Source of the DNA: Flavobacteriales bacterium
Lineage (GTDB): Bacteria; Bacteroidota; Bacteroidia; Flavobacteriales_D; Sanyastnellaceae
Direction: 5' to 3'
NCBI GenBank assembly: GCA_947448135.1
Contig: CANFLZ010000015.1
Location: forward strand, 1-50,961
Length of the DNA stretch: 50,961 bases
Under the pieces are notes generated by a model that was not told the origin of the DNA, ran no database searches, and worked only from the letters and a program-made list of their open reading frames with translations. Made by a program: the position numbers and the translations under genes. Numbering within the stretch: the stretch's first letter is position 1; each line of letters begins with the position of its first letter. This document shows, one piece after another, positions 34,264 through 42,663 of the stretch.

Positions 34264-34990
34264 GCAGGGAGTGGTTTTAGAAGAGATGTTATTTGAAGGT
34301 GATGCCGCTTCAGCTTTGTCGATTTGGGAGAATTGGACAATTGCTTCTCCTGCGAGGTATGTCTGTTTTTCAAACGTGCATATGTCTATTGAAGCGTTTG
34401 ATCATTCCGATTTTTTCAGTATTGTTGAAAGCGCTTCCATGGTATGCGCTGATGGTCAGCCGTTGGTTTGGGCATCTCGTTTTCTATTGAAGAAAAAATT
34501 GACGCGATTGTCCGGAATGGATATGTTGCCGCTGATGCTTGATCGTGCGGAACAAAATGGAATACGTTGCTTTTTCGTTGGCGGAAGCCACGAAGCGGAG
34601 CAAAAGACTCAATTGAAATTAAAACAACGTTGGCCTAAATTATTGTTTGCTACTTATTCACCTCCTTTTGAATTTTGGAGTGAGGAAGAGAAATTACATC
34701 AAAGAAAGTTGATTCAAGAATTTCATGCACAATGGACTTTTGTGATTTTGGGATGCCCGAAGCAGGAGCGTTGGATGAAAGAGAATAGCCCATTTCTTTC
34801 AGGTGTATTGTTTGGAGTGGGCGGTGCAATGCCCGTGTTATTGGGTATGCAGAATAGAGCGCCTAAATGGATGCAGCGTTCAGGATTAGAGTGGGTGTTT
34901 CGGTTGATACAAGAACCCCGAAGAATGTGGAAGCGTTATTTGTATACCAATCTCAAGTATCTGTTTCTTTTATTGCGATCCACCTTATAG
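34256..34990 (+). CDS. WecG/TagA/CpsF-family glycosyltransferase
   Basis: 244 aa with the family hallmarks: Asn-Val-His-Met-Ser (about 40-44), Ala-Asp-Gly-Gln-Pro-Leu-Val-Trp (66-73), Arg-Leu-Ser-Gly-Met-Asp-Met-Leu, Phe-Phe-Val-Gly-Gly, Leu-Gly-Cys-Pro-Lys-Gln-Glu-Arg-Trp and Arg-Ala-Pro-Lys-Trp-Met-Gln-Arg-Ser-Gly-Leu-Glu-Trp. Members of this GT26 family add N-acetylmannosamine(uronic acid) or a related sugar to a lipid-linked intermediate. Full length for the family. It starts inside the preceding glycosyltransferase gene. Confidence 0.93.
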   Translation: MAKQGVVLEEMLFEGDAASALSIWENWTIASPARYVCFSNVHMSIEAFDHSDFFSIVESASMVCADGQPLVWASRFLLKKKLTRLSGMDMLPLMLDRAEQNGIRCFFVGGSHEAEQKTQLKLKQRWPKLLFATYSPPFEFWSEEEKLHQRKLIQEFHAQWTFVILGCPKQERWMKENSPFLSGVLFGVGGAMPVLLGMQNRAPKWMQRSGLEWVFRLIQEPRRMWKRYLYTNLKYLFLLLRSTL

Positions 34991-35021
34991 GAAAATCACC
35001 TAACTTTTTAGTAACATTAGA

Positions 35022-35029
35022 TATCTTTG
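35022..35029 (+). promoter_or_regulatory. -7 promoter element TATCTTTG of the acyltransferase gene
   Basis: Internal promoter of the polysaccharide cluster in the 59-bp gap before 35050. The box overlaps a perfect 8-bp inverted repeat, TTTGGATC (35026-35033) and GATCCAAA (35043-35050), that reaches the start codon. Confidence 0.6.
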
Positions 35030-35049
35030 GATCACCTTAACAGATCCAA

Positions 35050-35592
35050 ATGATTCAATCCTTAAAGCGAATACGAGATATCTATCTTGTTTATTTCAAA
35101 TTTCGTCGATATACCATCGGAAAACGATTCCACTCAGGTATTCGTGTTCGGATGTGGTCGAAGAATAGCATTACTATCGGAGACGATTTTTATATAGGTC
35201 GTGATTCACAGATTGAGTGTGATGCAAAAATTGGTGATTCGGTAATCTTTGGTAATAAAGTCGCTTTGGTTGGAAAATACGATCACCATTATCAAACGGT
35301 AGGTTCAGCCATTCGCCAGGGAAGTGAGATCAGAAATAAGGACTATGATTGGAAGGGAAAAAATTTGGTAACCACAATTGAGGACGATGTTTGGGTGGGT
35401 TATGGCAGCATCATCATTCAGGGGGTGCATATTGGAACTGGAAGTATTATAGCAGCCGGCTCAGTAGTTGTCAAAGATGTGGAACCCTATTCGATTTATG
35501 GCGGCAATCCTGCCAGGAAAATTGCTGATCGTTTCGAAACAATTGAAGATTTATCTCGGCATATCGAAATGCGCAAAATGGTGAGTGCGTAG
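35050..35592 (+). CDS. hexapeptide-repeat acyltransferase
   Basis: 180 aa with a left-handed beta-helix made of imperfect hexapeptides (Ile-X-Ile-Gly-Asp-Asp, then Val-Trp-Val-Gly-Tyr-Gly, [12 protein letters not shown]) and the usual closing Tyr-Gly-Gly-Asn-Pro-Ala-Arg. A His-rich loop Asp-His-His-Tyr (about 78-81) may hold the catalytic His. It should transfer an acetyl or similar group to a sugar of the polymer. Its own promoter lies in the gap upstream. Confidence 0.9.
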   Translation: MIQSLKRIRDIYLVYFKFRRYTIGKRFHSGIRVRMWSKNSITIGDDFYIGRDSQIECDAKIGDSVIFGNKVALVGKYDHHYQTVGSAIRQGSEIRNKDYDWKGKNLVTTIEDDVWVGYGSIIIQGVHIGTGSIIAAGSVVVKDVEPYSIYGGNPARKIADRFETIEDLSRHIEMRKMVSA

Positions 35593-35618
35593 AAAAATAT
35601 TCGCATCTTTGTGTCGTC

Positions 35619-37031
35619 ATGACCAGCAAATACGGATATTCCAAATACTTACCCATAATCAGTGGTCTGATAGATGTTGCGGTAATCAATGCATCTTTTT
35701 TCATCGCTCATTTTATTCGATTTAAAAAATGGATATGGTGGCCCAATGACCATGAGTCTGAGTTTTGGTTCTTGGCCAACTTTTTATTTTTAATAGTGGC
35801 TTTTTATCACAAAGCCTATGATTTTGTTCGGGTCGAATCTACCGAGCAAGTGCTAAAGAAATTCTCTTCTTATTTCATACTTTACGCGGCATCTATTTAT
35901 TTGTTCTTGTTTTCAATGAACTTGGATGAAATAGCACGTCTTTGGGTATTGTATTATGTGATCACTTCTTTTATTCTTTTGGTTTTCACGCGCTGGACAT
36001 CACTCAAGTTCTTTAGTTGGTACCGAGCGCGCGGACGCAATTACAGGCAGGTAGTAATCGTTGGATCGGATACCGTTACTTTTCAACTTCTCGAGTATTT
36101 GATGAACGATGTAACCTTGGGTTATCGCATCATGGGGTGTTTTGATTTTGATGGAGAAGGCAAGGAAATGATTGAGGGAAAACAGTTGCAATATTTGGGA
36201 GATCGGAAAAAAGTAATTCAATATTTACAGCAAGAAAACATTCATGAGATTTTTTGGAAACTAACTTCCGAAGATGATACCTACATCAAGGACGTGATTG
36301 GTTTTTGTGAAAACAATTTGATTCGTGTTCGATTTATTCCTTACTTCGGAGCCGCTTTGATGGGGCGTCGGCCAGTCATCGATATGTTCAATATCATCCC
36401 TGTGGCAACCTTGCGTCCGGAGCCTTTGCAGATTCCTTTCAATCGAGTGGTCAAGAGAAGTTTTGATTTGCTGTTTTCTGTTTTTGTCCTTTTGATTTTA
36501 GGTCCAACACTTTTTCCCATTTTGGCTTTGTTGATACGATTGAATTCCAAAGGCCCAATTTTCTTTAAGCAGCAAAGGACGGGAGAGCAAGGTAATACGT
36601 TTTGGTGTTTGAAATTTAGAACGATGTATGTCAATGAGGCTGCAGATGTAGCCCAAGCGACCAAGAATGATGGACGTATTACCTCTATTGGTCAATTCTT
36701 GCGAAAATCAAATCTCGATGAGTTGCCTCAATTTATCAATGTGATGAAAGGTGAGATGTCAGTTGTAGGGCCTCGACCGCACATGCTCAAACATACAGAG
36801 GATTATCGTCAGCAGGTTAGTAAATTTTTGGTACGTCATTTTGCACGTCCGGGAATTACGGGATGGGCTCAGGTGAGTGGTTTTCGTGGAGAGACCAAAC
36901 AAATATCGGACATGGAAAAAAGAGTTGAGGCAGATATTTGGTATGTCGAAAATTGGTCGCTTCTCCTCGATTTTAGAATCATCTTCAAGACCATTATCAA
37001 TATGATCAAGGGTGAGAAAAATGCCTATTGA
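35619..37031 (+). CDS. polyprenyl-phosphate glycosyl-1-phosphate transferase (initiating enzyme)
   Basis: 470 aa: four to five N-terminal helices (about 8-30, 45-62, 80-102, 108-128), a CoA-binding-like central domain (about 140-260), one membrane segment (about 283-305) and a C-terminal bacterial sugar-transferase domain with Lys-Phe-Arg-Thr-Met (about 330), Asn-Leu-Asp-Glu-Leu-Pro-Gln (catalytic Asp-Glu), Val-Gly-Pro-Arg-Pro and Arg-Pro-Gly-Ile-Thr-Gly-Trp. It transfers a sugar-1-phosphate to undecaprenyl phosphate to start repeat-unit synthesis. CATCTTTG at 35604-35611 may be a separate promoter. It converges with 37025-38020, overlapping by 7 bp. Confidence 0.94.
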   Translation: MTSKYGYSKYLPIISGLIDVAVINASFFIAHFIRFKKWIWWPNDHESEFWFLANFLFLIVAFYHKAYDFVRVESTEQVLKKFSSYFILYAASIYLFLFSMNLDEIARLWVLYYVITSFILLVFTRWTSLKFFSWYRARGRNYRQVVIVGSDTVTFQLLEYLMNDVTLGYRIMGCFDFDGEGKEMIEGKQLQYLGDRKKVIQYLQQENIHEIFWKLTSEDDTYIKDVIGFCENNLIRVRFIPYFGAALMGRRPVIDMFNIIPVATLRPEPLQIPFNRVVKRSFDLLFSVFVLLILGPTLFPILALLIRLNSKGPIFFKQQRTGEQGNTFWCLKFRTMYVNEAADVAQATKNDGRITSIGQFLRKSNLDELPQFINVMKGEMSVVGPRPHMLKHTEDYRQQVSKFLVRHFARPGITGWAQVSGFRGETKQISDMEKRVEADIWYVENWSLLLDFRIIFKTIINMIKGEKNAY

Positions 37032-38020
37032 TGCTGAATAAGCAAGGGCTGAATTTGTGTTGAATTTTTCCCGATTAGTTTCACCAAGTAAAGACCATTC
37101 TCAACATGTGTTACGTCAGATTTGGCTTGATTAGATTTTAAAATGATTTGGCCAAGGTGGTTATATATTTCAACTTTCTGAACGCCGGTTGAGGTTTGTA
37201 TGGATTCATTGGCAGGATTAGGGAAGACCGAAAGAACCTCACGCTCTTCAATGATGCCATTTCCGACGCAGGCGGCTTGACATTCTTCCATCAAGTCATA
37301 GAAGTAGCCCGCATAGTCCGCTCCGTCACTGCCAATCGTGCTGCAACCAGACAAGTAGACACATCCCTCAGCGGTTTGTGCAATTCCCAAAGGCATCGCA
37401 CATTCTCCAAAAGTTACTCCTGTTGGAATGGGGGTGCAAAAGGCTTGACACGGACCTTCTATCCAAGTAGAAACACCATAATGATACATGGCTTCACATG
37501 CGTTGTAATACGTGTGTTCATCGCAGCCGCATACAGGAATGTATTCGGCGATACAGTCTACTGCAAAGTTGATCAAGCTATCTTGAATGCAAGGGATAAC
37601 GATGACTGTATCTTGCATGCATGCGGAGGCACATTCCCATGTTGATCCATAAAAATATCCGGCGTAATCAATGCCGTCAGAACCAATGGAACTACAGCCA
37701 GAAATTGTCACACAGCCACTGTCTGTATTGGCCACTCCTAAGGCAAGTTCGCAGAGCCCAAATGAAACCCCATTGGGAAGGGTTAGGCAAGTTTGTACAG
37801 TGTCAATTGGACATTCTCCATCTGTCCAAGAAGTGACGCCACCAAAATGGATGGCCTCGCAATCATTGCTATAGGTTTGACCATTGCATCCACAGACGGG
37901 TAACCAAATCATGGGGCAAATGGCTGTTGGGTCAATCAATGTAGCATCGATGCATTGTGCTTGCAATGATGCGTTGAGGAAGAATAAATAGGCAAGTGCC
38001 GTTGCAAAAAAAGTCTTCAT
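37025..38020 (-). CDS. T9SS-exported protein with two Kazal-like domains
   Basis: 331 aa: signal peptide (to Leu-Gln-Ala-Gln about 22), Kazal-like domain 1 (about 28-70, Pro-Val-Cys-Gly-Cys-Asn-Gly-Gln-Thr-Tyr-Ser-Asn-Asp-Cys), a Cys-containing linker repeat, Kazal-like domain 2 (about 155-192, Pro-Val-Cys-Gly-Cys-Asp-Glu-His-Thr-Tyr), a second copy of the linker (Gly-Cys-Ser-Thr-Ile-Gly-Ser-Asp-Gly-Ala-Asp-Tyr-Ala-Gly-Tyr-Phe-Tyr), then a T9SS domain (Val-Phe-Pro-Asn-Pro-Ala). The whole is an internal duplication. Kazal domains inhibit serine proteases; an inhibitory role on the surface is plausible but untested. Confidence 0.85.
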   Translation of the reverse strand: MKTFFATALAYLFFLNASLQAQCIDATLIDPTAICPMIWLPVCGCNGQTYSNDCEAIHFGGVTSWTDGECPIDTVQTCLTLPNGVSFGLCELALGVANTDSGCVTISGCSSIGSDGIDYAGYFYGSTWECASACMQDTVIVIPCIQDSLINFAVDCIAEYIPVCGCDEHTYYNACEAMYHYGVSTWIEGPCQAFCTPIPTGVTFGECAMPLGIAQTAEGCVYLSGCSTIGSDGADYAGYFYDLMEECQAACVGNGIIEEREVLSVFPNPANESIQTSTGVQKVEIYNHLGQIILKSNQAKSDVTHVENGLYLVKLIGKNSTQIQPLLIQHQ

Positions 38021-38073
38021 AGCATGAGTTGTGTGTGGGTAAGATGTTTAATTTTTAAAGAAAGTTGCACCGA

Positions 38074-38102
38074 TGAAAAAAAAGGTCTCCGCAAAGGAGA
38101 CC
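38074..38102 (-). terminator. rho-independent terminator of the 38116 gene
   Basis: On the reverse strand, GGTCTCC/GGAGACC (38084-38090 with 38096-38102) with a 5-base loop is followed by about eight T. It lies 14 bp after the stop of the acidic protein gene. Confidence 0.9.
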
Positions 38103-38115
38103 TCTCAATCATTAT

Positions 38116-38460
38116 TTAATCTTCATCTTCATCGTCCTGATCCCCGTCAGCATTATCGCTGTCGTCATCGTCATCATCGTCATCATCATCGGAATTGGAG
38201 TCATCTCCTTTAAATGAATCAAACCCAGAATCTACCATTGAATCATTGCTTTCTTCATCATTCACTACAGCCATATTCTTGTCAATTTTGAATAGATAAA
38301 TGGTGTCATCCGTTCTAATTTCTAAAGCTTTGATAAATTCTCCCTTAGGAGTTGTAAATGAAATCAAATTCTCATTTTCAAATCCATTGGGGAAATGTTG
38401 AGCAATCAAATCAGCATGCTCTTGTGAAATGTTCTTATAATCTTTAATAATCCTTTTCAT
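38116..38460 (-). CDS. small protein with poly-Asp C-terminal tail
   Basis: 114 aa from the ATG at 38460; the frame runs to 38496 but that would overlap the upstream gene. Residues 1-60 form a compact alpha/beta unit (Met-Lys-Arg-Ile-Ile-Lys-Asp-Tyr, later Phe-Ile-Lys-Ala-Leu-Glu-Ile-Arg-Thr-Asp-Asp-Thr-Ile-Tyr-Leu-Phe) that I recall as a conserved Bacteroidota hypothetical. Residues 68-114 are almost all Asp, Ser, Asn and Glu, including ten Asp in a row. The tail is encoded by a GAY-type trinucleotide repeat that could vary in length. Function unknown. The gene ends the minus-strand run with a terminator. Confidence 0.75.
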   Translation of the reverse strand: MKRIIKDYKNISQEHADLIAQHFPNGFENENLISFTTPKGEFIKALEIRTDDTIYLFKIDKNMAVVNDEESNDSMVDSGFDSFKGDDSNSDDDDDDDDDDSDNADGDQDDEDED

Positions 38461-38477
38461 AACACCTATCTTCAATA

Positions 38478-39455
38478 TTATTGATTCAATAACCAAGCAA
38501 AAATTAATGGGGCAACAATCGTCGCATCACTTTCAATGATATACTTTGGCGTAGTGATGTCCAGTTTTCCCCAAGTGATTTTTTCGTTGGGAACAGCGCC
38601 GCTGTAAGATCCATATGAAGTTGTGCTATCTGAAATTTGACAGAAGTACGACCAAAATGGAATGTCATGCATTTCCATATCTTGATAAAGCATTGGAACA
38701 ACACAAATTGGGAAATCACCAGCGATACCACCACCAATTTGAAAGAAACCAACTCCTTTTCCGCTGCTGTTATCGGTATACCATTTGGCCAACCACATCA
38801 TGTACTCAATACCACTCTTCATGGTGGTCGGTTTTAATTCTTCTTTGATGCAGTATGAAGCGAAGATGTTACCCATCGTGCTATCTTCCCATCCAGGAAC
38901 GATAATCGGAAGGTTTCTTTCGGCTGCGGCCAACATCCAAGAATTCTGTGGGTCGATTTGATAATATTGTTCTAAAACACCACTCAATAACATTTTGTAC
39001 ATGAACTCATGAGGGAAGTAACGTTCACCTTTGTCGTTGGCATCCTTCCAGAGTGCATGAATGTGTTTTTGCAAGCGACGAAAAGCTTCTTCTTCCGGAA
39101 TGCAGGTGTCTGTAACACGATTCAATCCTTGCTCCAATAAATCCCATTCTTCCTGTGGTGTCAAATCACGGTAATTGGGAACGCGTCGATAGTGATCATG
39201 CGCCACCAAATTCATTAAGTCTTCTTCCAAGTTTGCTCCTGTGCAAGAGATAATATCTACTTTGCCTTGGCGAATCATTTCCGCCAAGCTGATTCCTAAT
39301 TCAGCAGTAGACATTGCACCTGCTAAAGTGATCATCATTTTTCCGCCTTCTGTCAAATGTTTCTCATAACCTTTGGCTGCGTCTACTACACTTGCTGCGT
39401 TGAAATGGAGATATTGGCTCTCCATAAATTCGCGAATGCTGCTGAATTTTTTCAT
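38478..39455 (-). CDS. deoxyhypusine-synthase-like enzyme (possible homospermidine synthase)
   Basis: 325 aa matching the deoxyhypusine synthase family along its length: Leu-Ala-Gly-Ala-Met-Ser-Thr-Ala-Glu (45-53, NAD site), Thr-Gly-Ala-Asn-Leu-Glu-Glu-Asp, Pro-Gly-Trp-Glu-Asp-Ser and Ile-Thr-Trp-Gly-Lys297, whose Lys matches the aminobutyl-accepting lysine of the eukaryotic enzyme. Bacteria lack the eIF5A substrate, so the reaction is more likely on a free polyamine, such as spermidine or putrescine to homospermidine. Arginine decarboxylase two genes upstream supports a polyamine role. A CATCTTTG box (reverse strand, 39501-39494) precedes it. Confidence 0.85.
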   Translation of the reverse strand: MKKFSSIREFMESQYLHFNAASVVDAAKGYEKHLTEGGKMMITLAGAMSTAELGISLAEMIRQGKVDIISCTGANLEEDLMNLVAHDHYRRVPNYRDLTPQEEWDLLEQGLNRVTDTCIPEEEAFRRLQKHIHALWKDANDKGERYFPHEFMYKMLLSGVLEQYYQIDPQNSWMLAAAERNLPIIVPGWEDSTMGNIFASYCIKEELKPTTMKSGIEYMMWLAKWYTDNSSGKGVGFFQIGGGIAGDFPICVVPMLYQDMEMHDIPFWSYFCQISDSTTSYGSYSGAVPNEKITWGKLDITTPKYIIESDATIVAPLIFAWLLNQ

Positions 39456-39559
39456 TTTTTTTTGTGGTCCTTTTTAAGATTGTAATCTGCGCACAAAGAT
39501 GTACACACAAAGGGAAACTCAAAAAATAAATGAAAGAATTTTTTAATTTTTTTTTGTTA

Positions 39560-40411
39560 TCAATCTTGACCGTACAAAATGACGACAAGTTTTCGTTTCA
39601 AAACCTTCTTCAATTGTACATCTGTGGACTTATCCAAAGGGTCTTTTAGAATGTAATGCAGCTTGCAGTCTGTGAATTCTGCTTTGATAGCAACAGTTTT
39701 GATAGAGAATGTATCAGTGATGATATCGGAGTGCCAAGGCTCGATGAAACTCCAGAGTAATTCTTCCAGATGATCAATGTCATGCGGCGTATTGGCGGCC
39801 ACTTGAAAATCAATTGCACTTTTCTTCAAATCTCTTCGGGTGTAATTGATAATTTCTTCAGAAAAAACTTTGTTGTTGGGAATGTAAATGATGTCGTCGT
39901 CTTCGTTGACAATGTGGACGTTGGTTAACGTGATATCCAAAATCTTTCCCCTGGAACCACCAATGGACACTTGGTCTCCAATATTGACCACCTTGGTAAA
40001 GGTCATGTACATCCCATTGATGACATTAGAGATGTAATCTTTTGTCATGACTACCAAGGCAGCTGCAATAAGGGAAAGAGTTGTCAATGCCTCTTTGATA
40101 CTGATGTTGAGCAATGACATCACCAACGCAGTTAAAAACAGGCCATAAATAATTTTAGAAATATGATTGATTCCGATGGTGAAATTGTCTTTCTTCCTTT
40201 TGGGATCATCGGGTTTGTAGGTAAGTAAAATAACTTGCTTGGCGGCTTCTAAAATCAAGAATCCTATCAACACGCGAAATAGAGTATGCTCAAATAAATT
40301 GGGCAAATGAACGGCTTCTGTGATTTGGGTGTAAAATGGCCTGATGAGCAACATGCATCCAATGCCCAAAACATAAAATAGTAATTTTAAAAAATGATCT
40401 CTTGACATCAA
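39560..40411 (-). CDS. MscS-family mechanosensitive channel
   Basis: 283 aa with three to four N-terminal helices (about 8-24, 42-60, 85-102) and a pore helix followed by the MscS beta domain: Tyr-Ile-Ser-Asn-Val-Ile-Asn-Gly-Met-Tyr, then Ile-Gly-Asp-Gln-Val-Ser-Ile and Ile-Tyr-Ile-Pro-Asn-Asn-Lys-Val-Phe. It should release solutes on membrane tension during hypo-osmotic shock. Its start overlaps the end of the arginine decarboxylase gene by 4 bp, so they are translationally coupled, an unexpected pairing. Confidence 0.92.
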   Translation of the reverse strand: MMSRDHFLKLLFYVLGIGCMLLIRPFYTQITEAVHLPNLFEHTLFRVLIGFLILEAAKQVILLTYKPDDPKRKKDNFTIGINHISKIIYGLFLTALVMSLLNISIKEALTTLSLIAAALVVMTKDYISNVINGMYMTFTKVVNIGDQVSIGGSRGKILDITLTNVHIVNEDDDIIYIPNNKVFSEEIINYTRRDLKKSAIDFQVAANTPHDIDHLEELLWSFIEPWHSDIITDTFSIKTVAIKAEFTDCKLHYILKDPLDKSTDVQLKKVLKRKLVVILYGQD

Positions 40412-41805
40412 TCGTAATATCCTAAAATTTCCAGAACCTCTTTTGGGCGTTGTTCATGACTGAACTCCCGGTATTTTAATTTTCCTTTCGGATCTTTTTC
40501 AATTAAAATATGCCGTGGTGAAGGAACCAAACAATGGTGAATTCCTCCAAATCCGCCGAGGGTTTCCTGATAAGCGCCGGTATTGAAAAAACCAATGAAT
40601 TGATCTTGATCGGGATAAAACTTGGGCATGTAGATGGCATTGATGTGCTGCTCTGAGTTGTAGTAATCATCGCTATCACAGGTGAGGCCACCCAAGAATA
40701 CGCGCTCGTAATTTTCTTTCCAGTTATTGAGTGGCAACATGATAAAGCGACGGTTGATGGCCCAAGTGTCTGGTAATGTTGTCATAAAAGACGAATCAAT
40801 CATGTTCCATTTTTCACGATCATTCTGATCTTTCTGATGCAATATTTTGAAAAGAGCACCGCCTGATTCACCAACGGTGAATGATCCGAATTCTGTGTAA
40901 ATGTGCGGAACAGGCACTTCTGCGTATTCACAAGCGGCTTTGATTTGATTCAAAATTTCAGTAACGATGTATTGATAGTCAAACTCAAATGCCAATGAAG
41001 TTTTGATGGGGAAACCACCACCGATATTTAAGCTATCCAAGGAAGGACAGACTTGTTTTAATTCGCAATAAACTTTCAAACACTTTTGAAGCTCGTTCCA
41101 GTAATATGCAGTGTCCTTGATACCAGAATTGATGAAGAAGTGCAACATCTTCACTTCGAAACGAGAATCTTCGGCAATGTACTTTTGGTAAAATCGTTTG
41201 ACATTTTTGTATCCGATTCCCAATCGTGAAGTGTAAAATTCAAATTTTGGTTCTTCTTCAGAGGCAATGCGAATTCCAATTTTCATGGTTTCCTCACATT
41301 TCTCTTTGAATTTTTCTAGCTCGTAACTGTTGTCAATGATAGGAACAACATTTTCATATCCGTCAGAGCGCAAATCCAATATTCGTTGAACGTATTCTTC
41401 CTTTTTAAATCCGTTGCAAATGATCCATTGATTTTTGTTCAACTTTTTCATCGTTGCCAAACGACGGATCAAGTCGATGTCATAGGCAGATGAAGTTTCG
41501 AGGTGAACATTGTTTTTGAGAACTTCTTCTAAAACATGTCGGAAGTGAGACGACTTGGTGCAGTAGCAATAGTGATACTCCGCTTCGTAGTTCAATTCAG
41601 TTCGGGCATTATTGAACCATTTTTTGGCACGCTGAATATTCTCAGAAATCTTGGGGAGGTAGGTGAATTTTAATGGAGTGCCATATTTTCTCACCAAGTC
41701 CATCAAGGGAATTCCATGAAACTCCAACTCCTCGTTCTCCATTCGGAATTCATCTTGCGGCCAGTTGAACTGTTGTTCAATAAAGTCAATGTATTTCGTT
41801 TTCAT
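40408..41805 (-). CDS. speA: arginine decarboxylase (PLP, fold type III)
   Basis: 465 aa, shorter than the approximately 650-aa E. coli SpeA but, as I recall, like other Bacteroidota homologues. The PLP lysine is Lys84 in Tyr-Cys-Thr-Lys-Ser-Ser-His. Leu-Asn-Ile-Gly-Gly-Gly-Phe-Pro (PLP phosphate), Glu-Phe-Gly-Ser-Phe-Thr-Val-Gly and Thr-Cys-Asp-Ser-Asp-Asp (substrate Asp and Cys) complete the site. It makes agmatine from arginine, the first step to putrescine and spermidine; no agmatinase gene is in the window. TATTTTCG (reverse strand, 41830-41823) may be its -7 box. Substrate could instead be another basic amino acid, but the match favours arginine. Confidence 0.88.
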   Translation of the reverse strand: MKTKYIDFIEQQFNWPQDEFRMENEELEFHGIPLMDLVRKYGTPLKFTYLPKISENIQRAKKWFNNARTELNYEAEYHYCYCTKSSHFRHVLEEVLKNNVHLETSSAYDIDLIRRLATMKKLNKNQWIICNGFKKEEYVQRILDLRSDGYENVVPIIDNSYELEKFKEKCEETMKIGIRIASEEEPKFEFYTSRLGIGYKNVKRFYQKYIAEDSRFEVKMLHFFINSGIKDTAYYWNELQKCLKVYCELKQVCPSLDSLNIGGGFPIKTSLAFEFDYQYIVTEILNQIKAACEYAEVPVPHIYTEFGSFTVGESGGALFKILHQKDQNDREKWNMIDSSFMTTLPDTWAINRRFIMLPLNNWKENYERVFLGGLTCDSDDYYNSEQHINAIYMPKFYPDQDQFIGFFNTGAYQETLGGFGGIHHCLVPSPRHILIEKDPKGKLKYREFSHEQRPKEVLEILGYYD

Positions 41806-41843
41806 CTCTATCTATCGGTCAGCGAAAATAATACAATCCCAAG

Positions 41844-42617
41844 TTAGCCCATCATGAAGCGCGTAATCTTTACAACCCAATTTCTTGGGAAGAATCTGCT
41901 CGCGTTGGCTTGGATGTAATTGATGGTGCCATGAATGGCAACTGATTTCCCTTTTTGCAAAGCCTTGTATCCGAATTCAGCAACTTCTTTGGCTGACGGG
42001 AATTTTTTCTTGCTGTCAAATATGCCATCACTTTTGAAGCCAGCCGCCTCGGCAAATTTGGTTTCGGTAGGGCCCGGACAAAGTGCAGTAACACTGACGC
42101 CAGTACCGTTCAATTCATTGTTGATGGCTTCTGAAAAACTAAGTACGTATGATTTGGTTGCAAAATATACCGCCATGGTTGGACCAGGTTGGAATGCCGC
42201 TGTTGAAGCCACATTGAGGATTTTCCCAAATCCAGCTGCTTTCATGTTTGGAATAAAAAGTCGACACAATTCCGTAAGGGCAGTGATGTTCAATTGAATC
42301 ATGCGCTCATTTTTGATCATGTCAGTATTTTCAAATAACCCAGTATCGCCAAAGCCCGCATTGTTGATCAAATACTGAATAGAAATTTGATTGTCTTGAC
42401 AATATTGCCAGATGTTATGGGCTTGGTTGTGCGCCGTGAGATCCGCAACAAAAACGGATACTTTGACGCCAAATTTGCTTTGAATATCCTGAGCAATTTC
42501 TGTCAACGTTTCATTACTCCTAGCAGAAAGCACCAAATGAATTCCGTCTTTTGCAAAGCAATAGGCCAATTCTTTTCCAATGCCTGATGATGCGCCTGTA
42601 ATCAATGCTGTTTTCAT
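41844..42617 (-). CDS. short-chain dehydrogenase/reductase
   Basis: 257 aa from the ATG at 42617, where the Rossmann motif starts almost at once (Thr-Gly-Ala-Ser-Ser-Gly-Ile-Gly, 7-14); the frame to 42647 adds a non-family leader. Asn85-Asn-Ala-Gly, and the tetrad Asn110, Ser138, Tyr151 and Lys155 are complete, so it is a catalytically intact classical SDR using NAD(P)H. Substrate unknown; the C-terminus ends in a basic/hydrophobic stretch. CATCTTTG (reverse strand, 42642-42635) is a likely -7 box. It lies 38 bp upstream of the arginine decarboxylase gene. Confidence 0.92.
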   Translation of the reverse strand: MKTALITGASSGIGKELAYCFAKDGIHLVLSARSNETLTEIAQDIQSKFGVKVSVFVADLTAHNQAHNIWQYCQDNQISIQYLINNAGFGDTGLFENTDMIKNERMIQLNITALTELCRLFIPNMKAAGFGKILNVASTAAFQPGPTMAVYFATKSYVLSFSEAINNELNGTGVSVTALCPGPTETKFAEAAGFKSDGIFDSKKKFPSAKEVAEFGYKALQKGKSVAIHGTINYIQANASRFFPRNWVVKITRFMMG

Positions 42618-42663
42618 ACTTTTATTTTGTTCAGCAAAGATGTGCATTTAGATCACGAACAGC

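Noticed and set aside
38116-38460. Acidic protein as a DNA-mimic anti-restriction protein
   Set aside because: The acidic part is a simple Asp/Ser repeat rather than a folded charge pattern, and the gene sits in a metabolic operon-like run; nothing beyond charge supports it.
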